Shown piece by piece: positions 54,621-63,744 of a stretch of DNA of 64,000 nucleotides. The notes beneath the pieces were generated by a model that saw only the letters and a program-made list of their open reading frames with translations, was not told the DNA's origin and searched no databases. The number at the start of each line of letters is the position of its first letter. Positions within the stretch are counted from its first letter, which is position 1. A program made the position numbers and the translations under genes. This stretch comes from Halomonas caseinilytica (GTDB taxonomy: Bacteria; Pseudomonadota; Gammaproteobacteria; Pseudomonadales; Halomonadaceae). The DNA lies in assembly GCF_001662305.1 (NCBI RefSeq), contig NZ_BDEP01000001.1, forward strand, positions 62,001-126,000. Reading direction: 5' to 3'.

Positions 54621-55406
54621 ATGCGAGGATGGCTGGGACTCTTGTTGGGCCTGCTGCTGGCGGGCTGCGATCAGACGCCCACCGGTCGTCAGCAGTTGGC
54701 GCTGGTGCCTGATGCGTTGATGTCGCAGATGGGGGCGGATACCTTCGAGCAGATGCGCCAGCAAGGACCCATTGCCACCACATCGGCTATCAATCAGCAG
54801 GTGGAATGTGTGTCCCGGGAGCTGCTGGCCGCCGCGCGGCGTCGGTATCCGCAAGTGGACATGCCCGATGAATGGGAGGTGGTGGTGTTCGACCGGCCAT
54901 CGCCCAATGCCTTCGCCTTGCCGGGCGGGCGCATTGGCGTGCATGCCGGCTTGTTGCGGGTAGCCGAGACGCCGTCACAGCTGGCGGCGGTGATCGGGCA
55001 CGAAATCGGGCATGTGCTGGCCGATCATGGCAACGAGCGCATGACCCAGCAATTGGGCATCAAGAGCGTGCTGATACTGGTAGGGCTACTTGGCGAGGGC
55101 GAACTTGGCCAGGAGCCGCTGCAGCGAGCGCTGGGCATCGGGGCACGCTTGGGCATTGCCTTGCCCTTCAGTCGCACTCATGAAGAAGAGGCCGACCTGA
55201 TGGGCCTGATGATCATGGCCGAGGCGGGCTACGACCCGGCTCAAAGTGTGGCGCTATGGCGCAACATGGCCGCCGCCGGGGGCGACCAGCCGCCGGAATT
55301 TTTGTCGACCCACCCGGCACACGAATCGCGCATCGAGCTATTGCAGAAACACCTGCCGGAGGCGCGAGACATTCGTGAAACGGCGGCGCCTTCGTCCTGT
55401 GCGTGA
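54621..55406 (+). CDS. M48-family metalloprotease, lipoprotein
   Basis: The 261-residue protein begins with a lipoprotein signal (GLLLGLLLAGCDQ; lipobox LAGC). The zinc motif HEIGH lies near residue 129 (VIGHEIGHVLADHGNERM), with the downstream EEEADLMGL carrying the third ligand. It resembles periplasmic LoiP/YggG-type quality-control proteases. ATG 54621 has GAGGA at the right distance; GTG 54603 and ATG 54615 are alternatives. Confidence 0.88.
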   Translation: MRGWLGLLLGLLLAGCDQTPTGRQQLALVPDALMSQMGADTFEQMRQQGPIATTSAINQQVECVSRELLAAARRRYPQVDMPDEWEVVVFDRPSPNAFALPGGRIGVHAGLLRVAETPSQLAAVIGHEIGHVLADHGNERMTQQLGIKSVLILVGLLGEGELGQEPLQRALGIGARLGIALPFSRTHEEEADLMGLMIMAEAGYDPAQSVALWRNMAAAGGDQPPEFLSTHPAHESRIELLQKHLPEARDIRETAAPSSCA

Positions 55407-55482
55407 TGCCGCCTCCGGGGCGACAAGACTAGCTCGGCCGGGTAAGGTGCGAAGACCCATTGTCGCAACCCGGTAGCCGTCC

Positions 55483-56244
55483 ATGGATGATCGTCTATCC
55501 CCCTTCCAGTTGCTGATCCTGGTACTGTCGATCTATGTGCTCGGCGCGTTGGCGGTGGACGTGCTGTTCACTCTGTCGCCCGAAATGTCGCGCCTGTTGC
55601 ACTATATCGATCTGTTCGTCTGCATGTTCTTCTTTGCCGACTTCTGCATCCGCTTCCGAGCCGCTCGCAACAAGTGGCGCTTCATGCGCTGGGGCTGGAT
55701 CGATCTGGTGGCGAGCATTCCCGCCGGTTGGCTGTTTGCCGGCCGCCTGGTGCGCGTTGTGCAGGTCATTCGTCTGCTGAGGGCGATCAAGTCGCTGCAC
55801 ATGATCTGGCGAGTGCTGTTCCGCAACCGCGCCAAAGGCTTCTTCGTCTCGGTCACCACGGCGACCCTGCTGCTGATAGCCTTCGGGTCCATGACGATTC
55901 TGATGGTGGAAGGCCCCAACCCGGAGAGCAGCATCGACACCGCCGAGGAGGCGCTGTGGTGGGCCTTCGTCACGGTCACCACCGTGGGCTATGGGGACTA
56001 TTATCCGATCACTACTCTGGGACGTATCGTGGCGGCCATGCTGATGGTCGCCGGGGTTGGCATGTTCGGCAGCTTCGCCGCCTATGTCGGTTCGCTGTTC
56101 GTCGAGGAACAGGACGACGAAAACGCGCGTCAGCACCGCGCCAGTCGTGAGTTGATCCGCGACCTGTATGGCGAGATCCAGGCGCTGCGCCAGGAGGTCG
56201 AGGCCCTCAGGGAAGAGCGTGATCCGCCCTCCGGTGGACGCTGA
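55483..56244 (+). CDS. Voltage-gated-type potassium channel protein
   Basis: The 253-residue protein has about six helices and the pore loop TVTTVGYGDYYP with the K+ selectivity filter (about residues 163-174). An S4-like helix with repeated arginines and lysines (RLVRVVQVIRLLRAIK) precedes it. The C-terminal 35 residues form a charged, probably coiled tail. It would conduct K+ across the inner membrane, relevant to salt response. Confidence 0.88.
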   Translation: MDDRLSPFQLLILVLSIYVLGALAVDVLFTLSPEMSRLLHYIDLFVCMFFFADFCIRFRAARNKWRFMRWGWIDLVASIPAGWLFAGRLVRVVQVIRLLRAIKSLHMIWRVLFRNRAKGFFVSVTTATLLLIAFGSMTILMVEGPNPESSIDTAEEALWWAFVTVTTVGYGDYYPITTLGRIVAAMLMVAGVGMFGSFAAYVGSLFVEEQDDENARQHRASRELIRDLYGEIQALRQEVEALREERDPPSGGR

Positions 56245-56268
56245 GCGACACGCTGCCGCCGAGTCGCC

Positions 56269-56634
56269 TCAGGAATTCGAGCGGTCGTCGCGGGTCTCGT
56301 AGTCGCCTTCGAGCACCTGATGGTCCCGCGCCCGGTCGTTCGAGCGGGGCTCGCGGTAGGTTTCGCCGCCGATGTCCTGGGCCTGTTCGGCGCGCATTTC
56401 CTCCATGCGTTTCTTCATGCGGTGCCGCAGGAAGGGCAGCATGGCCCAGCCGATCAGCAGGAATACCAGGCCGATCACGGTGCCGATGATCATCATCACG
56501 CCGAAGAACAGCCAGGTGAACAGCAGCTTGATACCGCTGACATTGCCGCCGGGCTTGGCCTGGCGGGCACGCTGCTGCCACTGTTGCGCGGCGCGCCAGG
56601 CGGCGTTGCTGCGCGGGTCATTGGGGTTGGGCAT
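56269..56634 (-). CDS. Small membrane protein of unknown function
   Basis: The 121-residue protein has a hydrophilic N-terminus (WRAAQQWQQRARQAK), two adjacent transmembrane segments (about residues 34-72) and a charged C-terminal tail rich in Arg and Glu. I do not recognise a named family. ATG 56634 has GGAG six bases before it, better than upstream in-frame starts. It is convergent with the channel gene. Confidence 0.7.
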   Translation of the reverse strand: MPNPNDPRSNAAWRAAQQWQQRARQAKPGGNVSGIKLLFTWLFFGVMMIIGTVIGLVFLLIGWAMLPFLRHRMKKRMEEMRAEQAQDIGGETYREPRSNDRARDHQVLEGDYETRDDRSNS

Positions 56635-56703
56635 GGGAATCTCCATGGTGGCCGGCCGCATCGCGACCGTGCCGTGAATGACTTCCACTTGGAAAGCGTT
56701 GCG

Positions 56704-57717
56704 TCATGAATGTTCCGTGCGGCCAGTCTGCCAGAGTTCGCCGAGAATTTCGTAGCTGCGCAGGCGATCCTCTTGCGCGTAGACGTCGGTGTGGATCATC
56801 AACTCGTCGGCACCGGTAGCGTCGAGGAAGGCGTCGAGCCCGTCACGCACGCGCTGGGGGCCGCCGATGACCGCGGCGCCGAAGAACTGCTCGACCTGTG
56901 CCTGTTCCAGGGGCGTCCAATCGAGTCGCTCTACCGGAGGGAGGGCCTTGGTGCGATGGCCGCGGATCATGCCGAGGAATTTCTGGCGTGCCGTCGAGGC
57001 GAGAAACTCAGCCCGTTCATCGCTGTCGGCGGTGACCACCGGCAGGCCGACCATGGCGTAAGGCGCATCCAGCACTGAAGAAGGCTGGAAGTTGTCGCGA
57101 TACAGTCGCAGGGCGTGGTGCAGTTGGGCGGGAGCGAACTGGGCGGCGAAGGCGAAGGGCAGGCCTTCGCGGGCAGCCAGTCGCGCGCTGTAGTCGCTGG
57201 AGCCGAGAAGCCAGAGTGGCACCTTGGTGCCCTGGCCGGGAATGGCGCGTACGCGCTGGTCGGCTCGCTCGTCGTCGAGGAAGCCGCGCAGTTCTTCGAG
57301 GCGCTGGGGAAAGTCGTCGACGCCGGCGCGCGGGTCGCGACGCATGGCGGCCATGGTGGCGCCGTCGGAGCCCGGGGCGCGCCCGAGGCCGAGGTCGATG
57401 CGGCCCGGGTAGAGGGTTTCCAGGGTGCCGAACTGCTCGGCGATCACCAAGGGCGGGTGATTGGGCAGCATGATGCCTCCGCTGCCCACGCGGATATGCG
57501 AGGTTCGCTCGGCCAGGTGGCCGATCAGCACGGCGGTGGCGGCGCTGGCGATGCCATCGATGCTGTGGTGCTCGGCGACCCAGTAACGCGTGAAGCCGAG
57601 GCGTTCGGTCAGGCGAGCCAGCGCGACGCTCTCGGCGAAGCTGTCGGCGGCGTTGCCGCCCTGCCGGATAGGGGCCAGGTCCAGTACGGAGAGGGGCGTG
57701 TCGGCCAGTCGGGGCAT
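56704..57717 (-). CDS. LLM-class flavin-dependent oxidoreductase (luciferase-like)
   Basis: The 337-residue protein belongs to the bacterial luciferase-like group (MsnO8 branch): [13 protein letters not shown] near residue 8, [15 protein letters not shown] near 43, [21 protein letters not shown] near 72 and [13 protein letters not shown] near 101. Such proteins oxidise diverse substrates with reduced FMN. ATG 57717 has GGAG eight bases upstream. The substrate is unknown. Confidence 0.88.
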   Translation of the reverse strand: MPRLADTPLSVLDLAPIRQGGNAADSFAESVALARLTERLGFTRYWVAEHHSIDGIASAATAVLIGHLAERTSHIRVGSGGIMLPNHPPLVIAEQFGTLETLYPGRIDLGLGRAPGSDGATMAAMRRDPRAGVDDFPQRLEELRGFLDDERADQRVRAIPGQGTKVPLWLLGSSDYSARLAAREGLPFAFAAQFAPAQLHHALRLYRDNFQPSSVLDAPYAMVGLPVVTADSDERAEFLASTARQKFLGMIRGHRTKALPPVERLDWTPLEQAQVEQFFGAAVIGGPQRVRDGLDAFLDATGADELMIHTDVYAQEDRLRSYEILGELWQTGRTEHS

Positions 57718-57974
57718 GAGGGAGGCTCCAAAAGTTAGCATGCTTTATTTATAAGTGAGGGCGAGGCCGGGCAGAAACAATGGGGAAGGGCACGATCGGG
57801 CGTGTTCTGCCTGTACGATGATGCCGACAAGACGTATGCCAGGCATGTCATGCAACGTGCGTTTATTTATACTCGGAATATTGGCGTTTCTCTTCGCCAG
57901 GACGGCGAGATTGACCACATGGATGGAGACGGTCGCGCGGTAATGCCGCGGGCGCTCAGGGTGCTGGAGGAAAA

Positions 57975-58172
57975 ATGGCGGGGATGTCGCGGACTCGCAA
58001 GCGGACTGGCGCGACCCGGCGGCATGCACCGACTCGGCGACATGTGCCGAGTCGGCGGTGGCGGTTCGACTGGTCGTGTTTCGACCGTTGGCTGGACAGG
58101 GTCGTGACGCTGGCCGTGATCACCGCCCTGCTGGTGGGCGGGACGGCGTTGGTCCTCCACCTGGTGCTGTGA
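57975..58172 (+). CDS. Small basic single-pass membrane protein, hypothetical
   Basis: The 65-residue frame has a strong GGAGG four bases before ATG. The first 35 residues are very basic (repeated RRHxPxRR pattern), followed by one hydrophobic helix (VVTLAVITALLVGGTALVLHLVL) at the C-terminus. No family is recognised. A 10-bp hairpin lies inside the coding region (58029-58055). Genuine translation is likely but unproven. Confidence 0.5.
   Translation: MAGMSRTRKRTGATRRHAPTRRHVPSRRWRFDWSCFDRWLDRVVTLAVITALLVGGTALVLHLVL
58029..58055. repeat. Strong inverted repeat inside the small membrane-protein frame
   Basis: CCGACTCGGC pairs perfectly with GCCGAGTCGG across a seven-base loop. There is no T-tract. 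It lies within the basic half of the small frame at 57975-58172 and could block or tune its translation or act as an unrelated DNA element. Confidence 0.6.
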
Positions 58173-58196
58173 GACGCGTGGCCGTCACCTTCCTTG

Positions 58197-59309
58197 TCAT
58201 GCTTGACGGCGATGCCGTTGGGGCTGCTGCTGCGTGATGCAGTGGATGTTGCCTCCGCCGAGCAGGATCTCGCGGGCCGGCACACCGATCACCCGACGCG
58301 TCGGGAACAACCCCTCGATGATGGCTCTGGCCTCGTCGTCCCTTGCCGGATCGAGCAGCGGCATCACGACCACCGAGTTGCCGATGTAGAAGTTCACGTA
58401 GGAGCCGGCCATGCGATCGCCGGGCCGGCGCGGATGCGAGTGGCTGAGCCGGTCGATACCGCTGGCCTCGTCCTCTTCGATGGTCAGCGGACCGGGCTGG
58501 GGCAGCTTGTGCACCTTGAGGGGGCGCCCCCGGGCATCCCGGGCTTGTTCCAGGATCGCCAGAGCCTCTCGGGAGATGGCGTGCTGGGGATCGGTGTCGT
58601 CGTCGGTCCAGTTCAGGGCCACCTCACCGGGGGCGATGAAGCAGCACAGGTTGTCGACGTGACCATCGGTTTCGTCCAGGTAGCAGCCGCGTGGCAACCA
58701 GATGATGGTGTCCACGCCCAGGGTATTACGCAGGACCCGTTCCATGTCGTCCCGTGAGAGATTCGGGTTGCGGTTGGCATTGAGCAGGCATTCCTCGGTG
58801 GTGATCAGCGTGCCCTCGCCATCCACGTGGATGGCGCCTCCTTCCAGCACCACCGGCGCCACGAAGCGTTCGACGCCGAGCATCTCGGCGATCTTGGTGC
58901 GAATGCGGCGATCCTTGTCCCAGGGGAAGTAGAGCCCGCCCTCGAGCCCGCCCCAGGCGTTGAATTCCCAGTCCACCAGAGCCAGCCGGCCATCCGGGTG
59001 GGTCAGAAAGGTCGGGCCGACGTCGCGCATCCACGCGTCGTTGCTGGAAAGCTCCACCACGCGGATGCTGTCGGGCAATTGATTGCGGGCGTTTTCGTAT
59101 TGCTCGTCGTTGACGCCGACGAACACCGTCTCGCTCTCGGCGATGGCCGTGGCGACCTCGACGAAGGCCTGCTGGGCCGGCTTGGCGCCATAGCGCCAGG
59201 TGTCGGGACGCTGTGGCCACAGCATCCAGCAGGCGTCGTGGGGCGCGAATTCGGCCGGCATGGAAAAGCCGAGACTGACAGGTGTGGCAGAGGAGGTTGG
59301 TGTGATCAT
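58197..59309 (-). CDS. aguA: Agmatine deiminase
   Basis: The 370-residue guanidino-modifying enzyme has NDAWMRDVGPTFL near residue 89, CYLDETDGHVDNLCCF near 210 and the catalytic Cys in EILLGGGNIHCITQQQP near the C-terminus. It converts agmatine to N-carbamoylputrescine and ammonia. ATG 59309 is chosen; an alternative GTG at 59321 would overlap the nhaC stop by four bases. It is the last gene of a co-directional group. Confidence 0.94.
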   Translation of the reverse strand: MITPTSSATPVSLGFSMPAEFAPHDACWMLWPQRPDTWRYGAKPAQQAFVEVATAIAESETVFVGVNDEQYENARNQLPDSIRVVELSSNDAWMRDVGPTFLTHPDGRLALVDWEFNAWGGLEGGLYFPWDKDRRIRTKIAEMLGVERFVAPVVLEGGAIHVDGEGTLITTEECLLNANRNPNLSRDDMERVLRNTLGVDTIIWLPRGCYLDETDGHVDNLCCFIAPGEVALNWTDDDTDPQHAISREALAILEQARDARGRPLKVHKLPQPGPLTIEEDEASGIDRLSHSHPRRPGDRMAGSYVNFYIGNSVVVMPLLDPARDDEARAIIEGLFPTRRVIGVPAREILLGGGNIHCITQQQPQRHRRQA

Positions 59310-59317
59310 GGGCGCTC

Positions 59318-60661
59318 TCACAGGTAACCGACGGTCAGGAATACCGCAGTGGCGATGGCCGCGGCAATCAGTACATAGGGCAACTGGGTGAGGGCGTGGG
59401 CCATCGGTGAACAGCCGCTGCCCTGGGCGGAAAGCACCGTCGAATCGCCGTAGAAGCAGGCATGGCTGCCGAAGGCGCTGGCCGAGATCAGGGCGCCGAC
59501 CACCAGGGGCATGTCGGCCTGAACGCTCTCTGCCAGTGGCAGCACGATAGGCATGGCCACGGCGAACAGTCCCCAGAAGGATCCCGTTGCGAAGGCCAGA
59601 AAGGCCATGGTGATGAAGACCACCGCCGGCAGGAGGCCGGCCGTCATCAGCGGCTGGACGGTGCCGATCACGAAGTCGGTCAGCCCCAGTACGTCATTGA
59701 CCTCCTTGAGGGCAAAGCCGGCCACCAGGGTACCCAGCGGCATGATCATGGCCTTGAAGCCCTCCAGGGCAGTGTCGAAGGTGTCGTGGAAGCTGAGCAG
59801 GCGCTGGGACAGGATCAGCGTCAGGGTCACCGCGAGCGCCACGATCACGCCGCGCAGGATGTCGATGTCGAAATACCAGGTGAAGAAGATCAGGGTGGCG
59901 ATGGGCACTAGGAAGTTGAGGAGATGAGGGCGTGGCTTGCTCTCGTCGACTTCCAGGGCGTTGTCGTCGACCCCGTCGGGCATCGGCTGGCCGGCGACGG
60001 CGCGCGCCTCGGCGGCTTTCATCGGGCCGAGGTTGGGCACCCAGCCCATCGCCACCAGCGGTACGATGGCAGCAGCCACCCAGGCATAGAACATGAAGGG
60101 AATGGCCTCGATGTACAGGCTCATGCCATTGCCGGTCACATTGTTCTCCTCGAGCAGGCCGGCGAAGAACACTGCCCAGGTGGAGAAGGGCACCAGAATG
60201 CAGATCGGTGCGGCCGTGGAATCGACGATATAGGCCAGCTTCTCCCGGGAGATGCCGAAGCGGTCGGTGATCTTCTTCATCGAGGCGCTGATGGTCAGGG
60301 CATTCAGGTAATCGTCGACGAAGATGATCAGTCCCAGGAACCAGGTGGTCAGAAGGCTCTGGGAGCGGCTATGGATGCGTCGGGTCACGGTGTCGCCGAA
60401 GCTGAGTACACCGCCGGTCTTGACCAGCAGGGCGATCAGGCTGCCGAACAGGCCACAGACCAGGATGATCCAGGTGACGGTATCGTTGCCGAGCACGTCG
60501 AGCAGGATGTCCGAGCCTCGGGAGACCACATGGGTGGGGTCGGTCATCAACAGGCCGACCAGACAACCGGTCAGCAGCGATTCGATGGTACGTCGTGTCA
60601 GGATAGCCATTCCCAGCACCACCAGCGTGGGGATCAGGCTCCAGGCGCCATAGGTTTCCAT
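59318..60661 (-). CDS. NhaC-family Na+/H+ antiporter-like permease
   Basis: The 447-residue protein has about 11 hydrophobic helices and NhaC-type motifs: LGLIIFVDDYLNALTISASM near residue 110, DSTAAPICILVPFSTWAVF near 146, and FATGSFWGLFAVAMPIVLPLA near 362. Some members of this family transport organic substrates rather than Na+/H+. Sitting between an aminotransferase and agmatine deiminase, it could be an agmatine or putrescine exchanger. Function is inferred. Confidence 0.82.
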   Translation of the reverse strand: METYGAWSLIPTLVVLGMAILTRRTIESLLTGCLVGLLMTDPTHVVSRGSDILLDVLGNDTVTWIILVCGLFGSLIALLVKTGGVLSFGDTVTRRIHSRSQSLLTTWFLGLIIFVDDYLNALTISASMKKITDRFGISREKLAYIVDSTAAPICILVPFSTWAVFFAGLLEENNVTGNGMSLYIEAIPFMFYAWVAAAIVPLVAMGWVPNLGPMKAAEARAVAGQPMPDGVDDNALEVDESKPRPHLLNFLVPIATLIFFTWYFDIDILRGVIVALAVTLTLILSQRLLSFHDTFDTALEGFKAMIMPLGTLVAGFALKEVNDVLGLTDFVIGTVQPLMTAGLLPAVVFITMAFLAFATGSFWGLFAVAMPIVLPLAESVQADMPLVVGALISASAFGSHACFYGDSTVLSAQGSGCSPMAHALTQLPYVLIAAAIATAVFLTVGYL

Positions 60662-60726
60662 GGGTCGCTCTCTATTTGTCGTTGTTGGTTGACGGGCCCG
60701 GCCGAGCGACGACCGGGCGGTCGGTC

Positions 60727-62130
60727 TTACAGGAAGCCGTCCTCGCGCAGCGTCTTGGTCGCCGCACCGAAGGCCTCGTCGAGGATGTCGACCACGCGAT
60801 CGATGGTGTCCCGCGTCCAGATCAGCGGGGGAGAAACGATGTTGAGATGCCCGACTGGGCGGATGATCAGGCCGCGCTGCTGGGCCTCGAAGGCGACCCG
60901 GTCACCGACGCGGGCCTCGACCGGTAGCAGCTCCTTGGTCGCCTTGTCGGCCACGTTTTCCAGGCACATCATGAAGTGGCTGCCGCGCACGTCGCCAACG
61001 GTGGCGTGGTGCGACAGGGTTTTGAGCCGCTCTTCCAGATAGGGGCCCACCTCGCGAACGTTCTTGCAGATGCCCTCGCGCTCGATGATCTCGATGTTCT
61101 TGAGCGCCGCTGCGCAGCTTACCGGGTGGCCCGAGTAGGTGAAGCCTGTGCTCAACACGCCGCCCTTTCCCTGGGGCGTGCCCAGCACCTCGAAGAGCTC
61201 GTCGGAGATCAGGGTCGCGCCCAGCGGGGCGTAGCCGGAGGACAGCCCCTTGGCGCAGTTGATGATGTCCGGCTGGGTGTCGAACACTTTCTCCGAGGCG
61301 AAGAAGTGTCCCAGGCGACCGAAACCGGTCACTACCTCATCGGCGATGAAGAGGATGTCGTTGGCGCGGCATACCGCCTGCATGCGCGCATGATAGCCTT
61401 CGGGGGCCACCAGCACGCCACCGGCCCCCATGATCGGCTCGGCAATGAAGGCGGCGATATTGTCGGCGCCGATGCGTTCGACTGTCGCCTCGAACTCGGC
61501 CACCAGGTGGTCACAATACTCGGCCTCGCTCATGCCCTCGGGGCGACGATAGCAGTTTGCCTCGCTGAGGTGGGTCACCAGGTGATCGAGGGTATCGAAT
61601 TCCCAGTTGTTGCTCGCGATGCCGGTCAGGGTCGCGGCCATGTAAGTGGTGCCGTGATAGGCGTTGTTGCGCGAGATGATGCGCTTCTTGTTCGGCTTGC
61701 CCAGGCGGTTGAAGTAGTAGTGCACCAGGCGAATGGTGGCGTCGTTGGCCGCCGAGCCACCGCAGCTGTAGAAGACATGGTTGAGGTGGGCCGGCGCCAG
61801 CTCGGAGAGCTTGGCGGCCAGCTCTGCGGCCGGTGCGTTGGAGAGGTTGTTGAAGGTCGAGAAGTAGGCCATGCGCGTGGCTTGATCGGCCATGGCCTGG
61901 CCGATCTCTGCGCGACCGTGGCCGACGTTGACGCACCACAGGCCGGCGATGCCGTCGATGAAACGGTTGCCGTGGGCATCTTGGACGTAGATGCCGTCGC
62001 TGTCGGTGATCAGGTCGCAGCCCTGTTCATGGAAGGTGCTGTAATCGGTGAAGGGATGGATGAAGTGGTCCCGGTCCTGGCGCCACAGTGTCTGGGCGTC
62101 GAGTTCGGTACGCGTTGTGCTTGTGGTCAT
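60727..62130 (-). CDS. Class III aminotransferase (putrescine/polyamine-pyruvate type)
   Basis: The 467-residue PLP enzyme has INCAKGLSSGYAPLGA with the PLP-binding lysine near residue 290, EPIMGAGGVLVAPEGY near 226, and ADEVVTGFGRLG near 260. The pattern YVQDAHGNRFIDGIAGLWCVNVGHGR near residue 48 is common to SpuC-like aminotransferases that use putrescine and pyruvate. It fits a route from agmatine via putrescine to 4-aminobutanal, although the N-carbamoylputrescine amidase is not in this window. Confidence 0.88.
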   Translation of the reverse strand: MTTSTTRTELDAQTLWRQDRDHFIHPFTDYSTFHEQGCDLITDSDGIYVQDAHGNRFIDGIAGLWCVNVGHGRAEIGQAMADQATRMAYFSTFNNLSNAPAAELAAKLSELAPAHLNHVFYSCGGSAANDATIRLVHYYFNRLGKPNKKRIISRNNAYHGTTYMAATLTGIASNNWEFDTLDHLVTHLSEANCYRRPEGMSEAEYCDHLVAEFEATVERIGADNIAAFIAEPIMGAGGVLVAPEGYHARMQAVCRANDILFIADEVVTGFGRLGHFFASEKVFDTQPDIINCAKGLSSGYAPLGATLISDELFEVLGTPQGKGGVLSTGFTYSGHPVSCAAALKNIEIIEREGICKNVREVGPYLEERLKTLSHHATVGDVRGSHFMMCLENVADKATKELLPVEARVGDRVAFEAQQRGLIIRPVGHLNIVSPPLIWTRDTIDRVVDILDEAFGAATKTLREDGFL

Positions 62131-62241
62131 GGCAATACCTCCTGTCGAGTGTCGGCCAGCCTAGCCAGCCTCGACGGTCGTCGAACATATCCTCATTGGG
62201 GTATATGGCGGCAGAGGCTCGGTGGCTGCCGCGACAACGAG

Positions 62242-62277
62242 ATCGGCCCCTGCGACTATGGGCACACAGGGGCCGAT
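62242..62277. other. 11-bp hairpin between amidase and aminotransferase genes
   Basis: ATCGGCCCCTG pairs perfectly with CAGGGGCCGAT across a 14-base loop. It follows the amidase stop by 37 bases on the minus strand. It lacks a T-run, so it may be a weak terminator, an attenuator or an mRNA-stabilising structure. Confidence 0.5.
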
Positions 62278-62313
62278 ACCGGAGAAGAGGCGCTGATGGT
62301 CGGCGTCTTGTGG

Positions 62314-63744
62314 TTACGACAGGATCGGCCGTCGACCGGCGGCGAAGGGGGGCGGCAGCACGTGCTCTAGGTCACCTGCGATGCGGAAGGCGGTGGCGTC
62401 GTCGTAGGACGGCGCGACGATCTGCATGCCGATGGGCACGTGGTTGGCGCCGGCACCCACCGGCACAGAGAGTACCGGAAAGCGGTTGAGGATATTGAAG
62501 GGATAGGTCAGGCACAGGCCGGTCACTCCGTCGGCCTGGCGGCCGTCCACCGTCAGGACGTCGTGGGTCTGATCGTAGTCGGCCGGGATTCGGGTGGTGG
62601 CCATGGTGGGGCAGACCAGGGCATCGAAGCCGGCCAGGAAGACCTTGTCCTGCAACTCGCGGAGCATGGTGTCGGCGATTCGCCAGCCGGCCTTCTCGTC
62701 CTCGAAGCTGACCTCGGCCCGGCCCTCGACGATCTCGCGGGCATAGGAGGTGAGCTTGTCCATGGGGATGTCATCACCCAACTGTTCATGGAAGACGCTA
62801 CCGGCCTGGAACATCAGGTGTTGCATGATCACCCGACCGGCCTCGTCGGGCCAATCGAGGTTGACGACCTCCACGTCGGCCCCCAGGTCGCGCAGCGCTT
62901 CGGCGGCGCCCGCCAGAGCCTGGCGGACTTCCGGGTCCACGGCGAAGATACCCAGGTCGGGGCAGAGGGCGATGCGCATGCCGGCGATGGAGGCCTGGCG
63001 CTCGGGCAGGGTGTAGGCGGGCAGCGAGCATAGGTCGTAGGGGTGGGGACCTGCGATGACGTTCTGCATCAGGATCATATCGCCGACCGACCGTGCCAGG
63101 CCGCCGCTTTGGGCGAAAGACTCACGGTTCCAGGGATAGACCTCGGGAACCCGACCCCAGGGGGCCTTGAAGCCGACGGTGCCGGTGAGGGCAGCGGGGA
63201 TACGGATCGAGCCGGCGATATCGCTGCCGCTGGCCAGGATGGTGGTGCCGGCGGCCAAGGCCGCCGCCGCGCCGCCGGAGGAGCCGCCGGGGGTGCAGCT
63301 GGGATTCCAGGGGTTGCGGGTCACGCCCCACAATGTCGACCAGGTGGCTAGCGACATGGAGAATTCCGGGGTGGTGGTGCGGGCATGGATGATGGCACCG
63401 GCATCCTGGAGTCGTTGTGGCAGGGGATCGGTATAGTCGGCCACATAACCTTCCAGCAGTAGAGAACCGTTGGTGGTGGGGCGCCCCTCGATCATTGGCT
63501 CGTCCTTGATCGCTACCGGGATACCTTCCAGGGGGCGGGCGGTGCCGTTGCGCCAGGCGCGCTCGGCCCGCTTCGCCTGCTCGCGGGCCTCCTCGAAATA
63601 GGTGAAGGAGAAGGCGTTGATGCGCGGTTCCAGGGCCTCGGCGCGCTCGATCAGCGCATCCAGCAGCTCCACGGGTGAGAGGCTGCCGCGGCGGAAGCGA
63701 TTCAGGCACTCCCGGGCGCTCAGGTAACAAAGGTCCAGATTCAT
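62314..63744 (-). CDS. Amidase signature family enzyme
   Basis: The 476-residue enzyme has the Ser-cisSer-Lys triad region: IPVAIKDEPM with the catalytic Lys near residue 75, TPGGSSGGAAAALAAG with the first Ser near 148-152, and SDIAGSIRIPAA with the nucleophilic Ser near 172. It hydrolyses a carboxamide, possibly linked to the polyamine genes downstream. ATG 63744 overlaps the stop of the upstream transporter gene (ATGA). Confidence 0.9.
   Translation of the reverse strand: MNLDLCYLSARECLNRFRRGSLSPVELLDALIERAEALEPRINAFSFTYFEEAREQAKRAERAWRNGTARPLEGIPVAIKDEPMIEGRPTTNGSLLLEGYVADYTDPLPQRLQDAGAIIHARTTTPEFSMSLATWSTLWGVTRNPWNPSCTPGGSSGGAAAALAAGTTILASGSDIAGSIRIPAALTGTVGFKAPWGRVPEVYPWNRESFAQSGGLARSVGDMILMQNVIAGPHPYDLCSLPAYTLPERQASIAGMRIALCPDLGIFAVDPEVRQALAGAAEALRDLGADVEVVNLDWPDEAGRVIMQHLMFQAGSVFHEQLGDDIPMDKLTSYAREIVEGRAEVSFEDEKAGWRIADTMLRELQDKVFLAGFDALVCPTMATTRIPADYDQTHDVLTVDGRQADGVTGLCLTYPFNILNRFPVLSVPVGAGANHVPIGMQIVAPSYDDATAFRIAGDLEHVLPPPFAAGRRPILS

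Noticed and set aside
60976..62370. 464-codon plus-strand frame opposite the class III aminotransferase
   Set aside because: The minus strand encodes a complete aminotransferase with PLP motifs; the opposite frame is repetitive in Val/Gly/His and has no family features.
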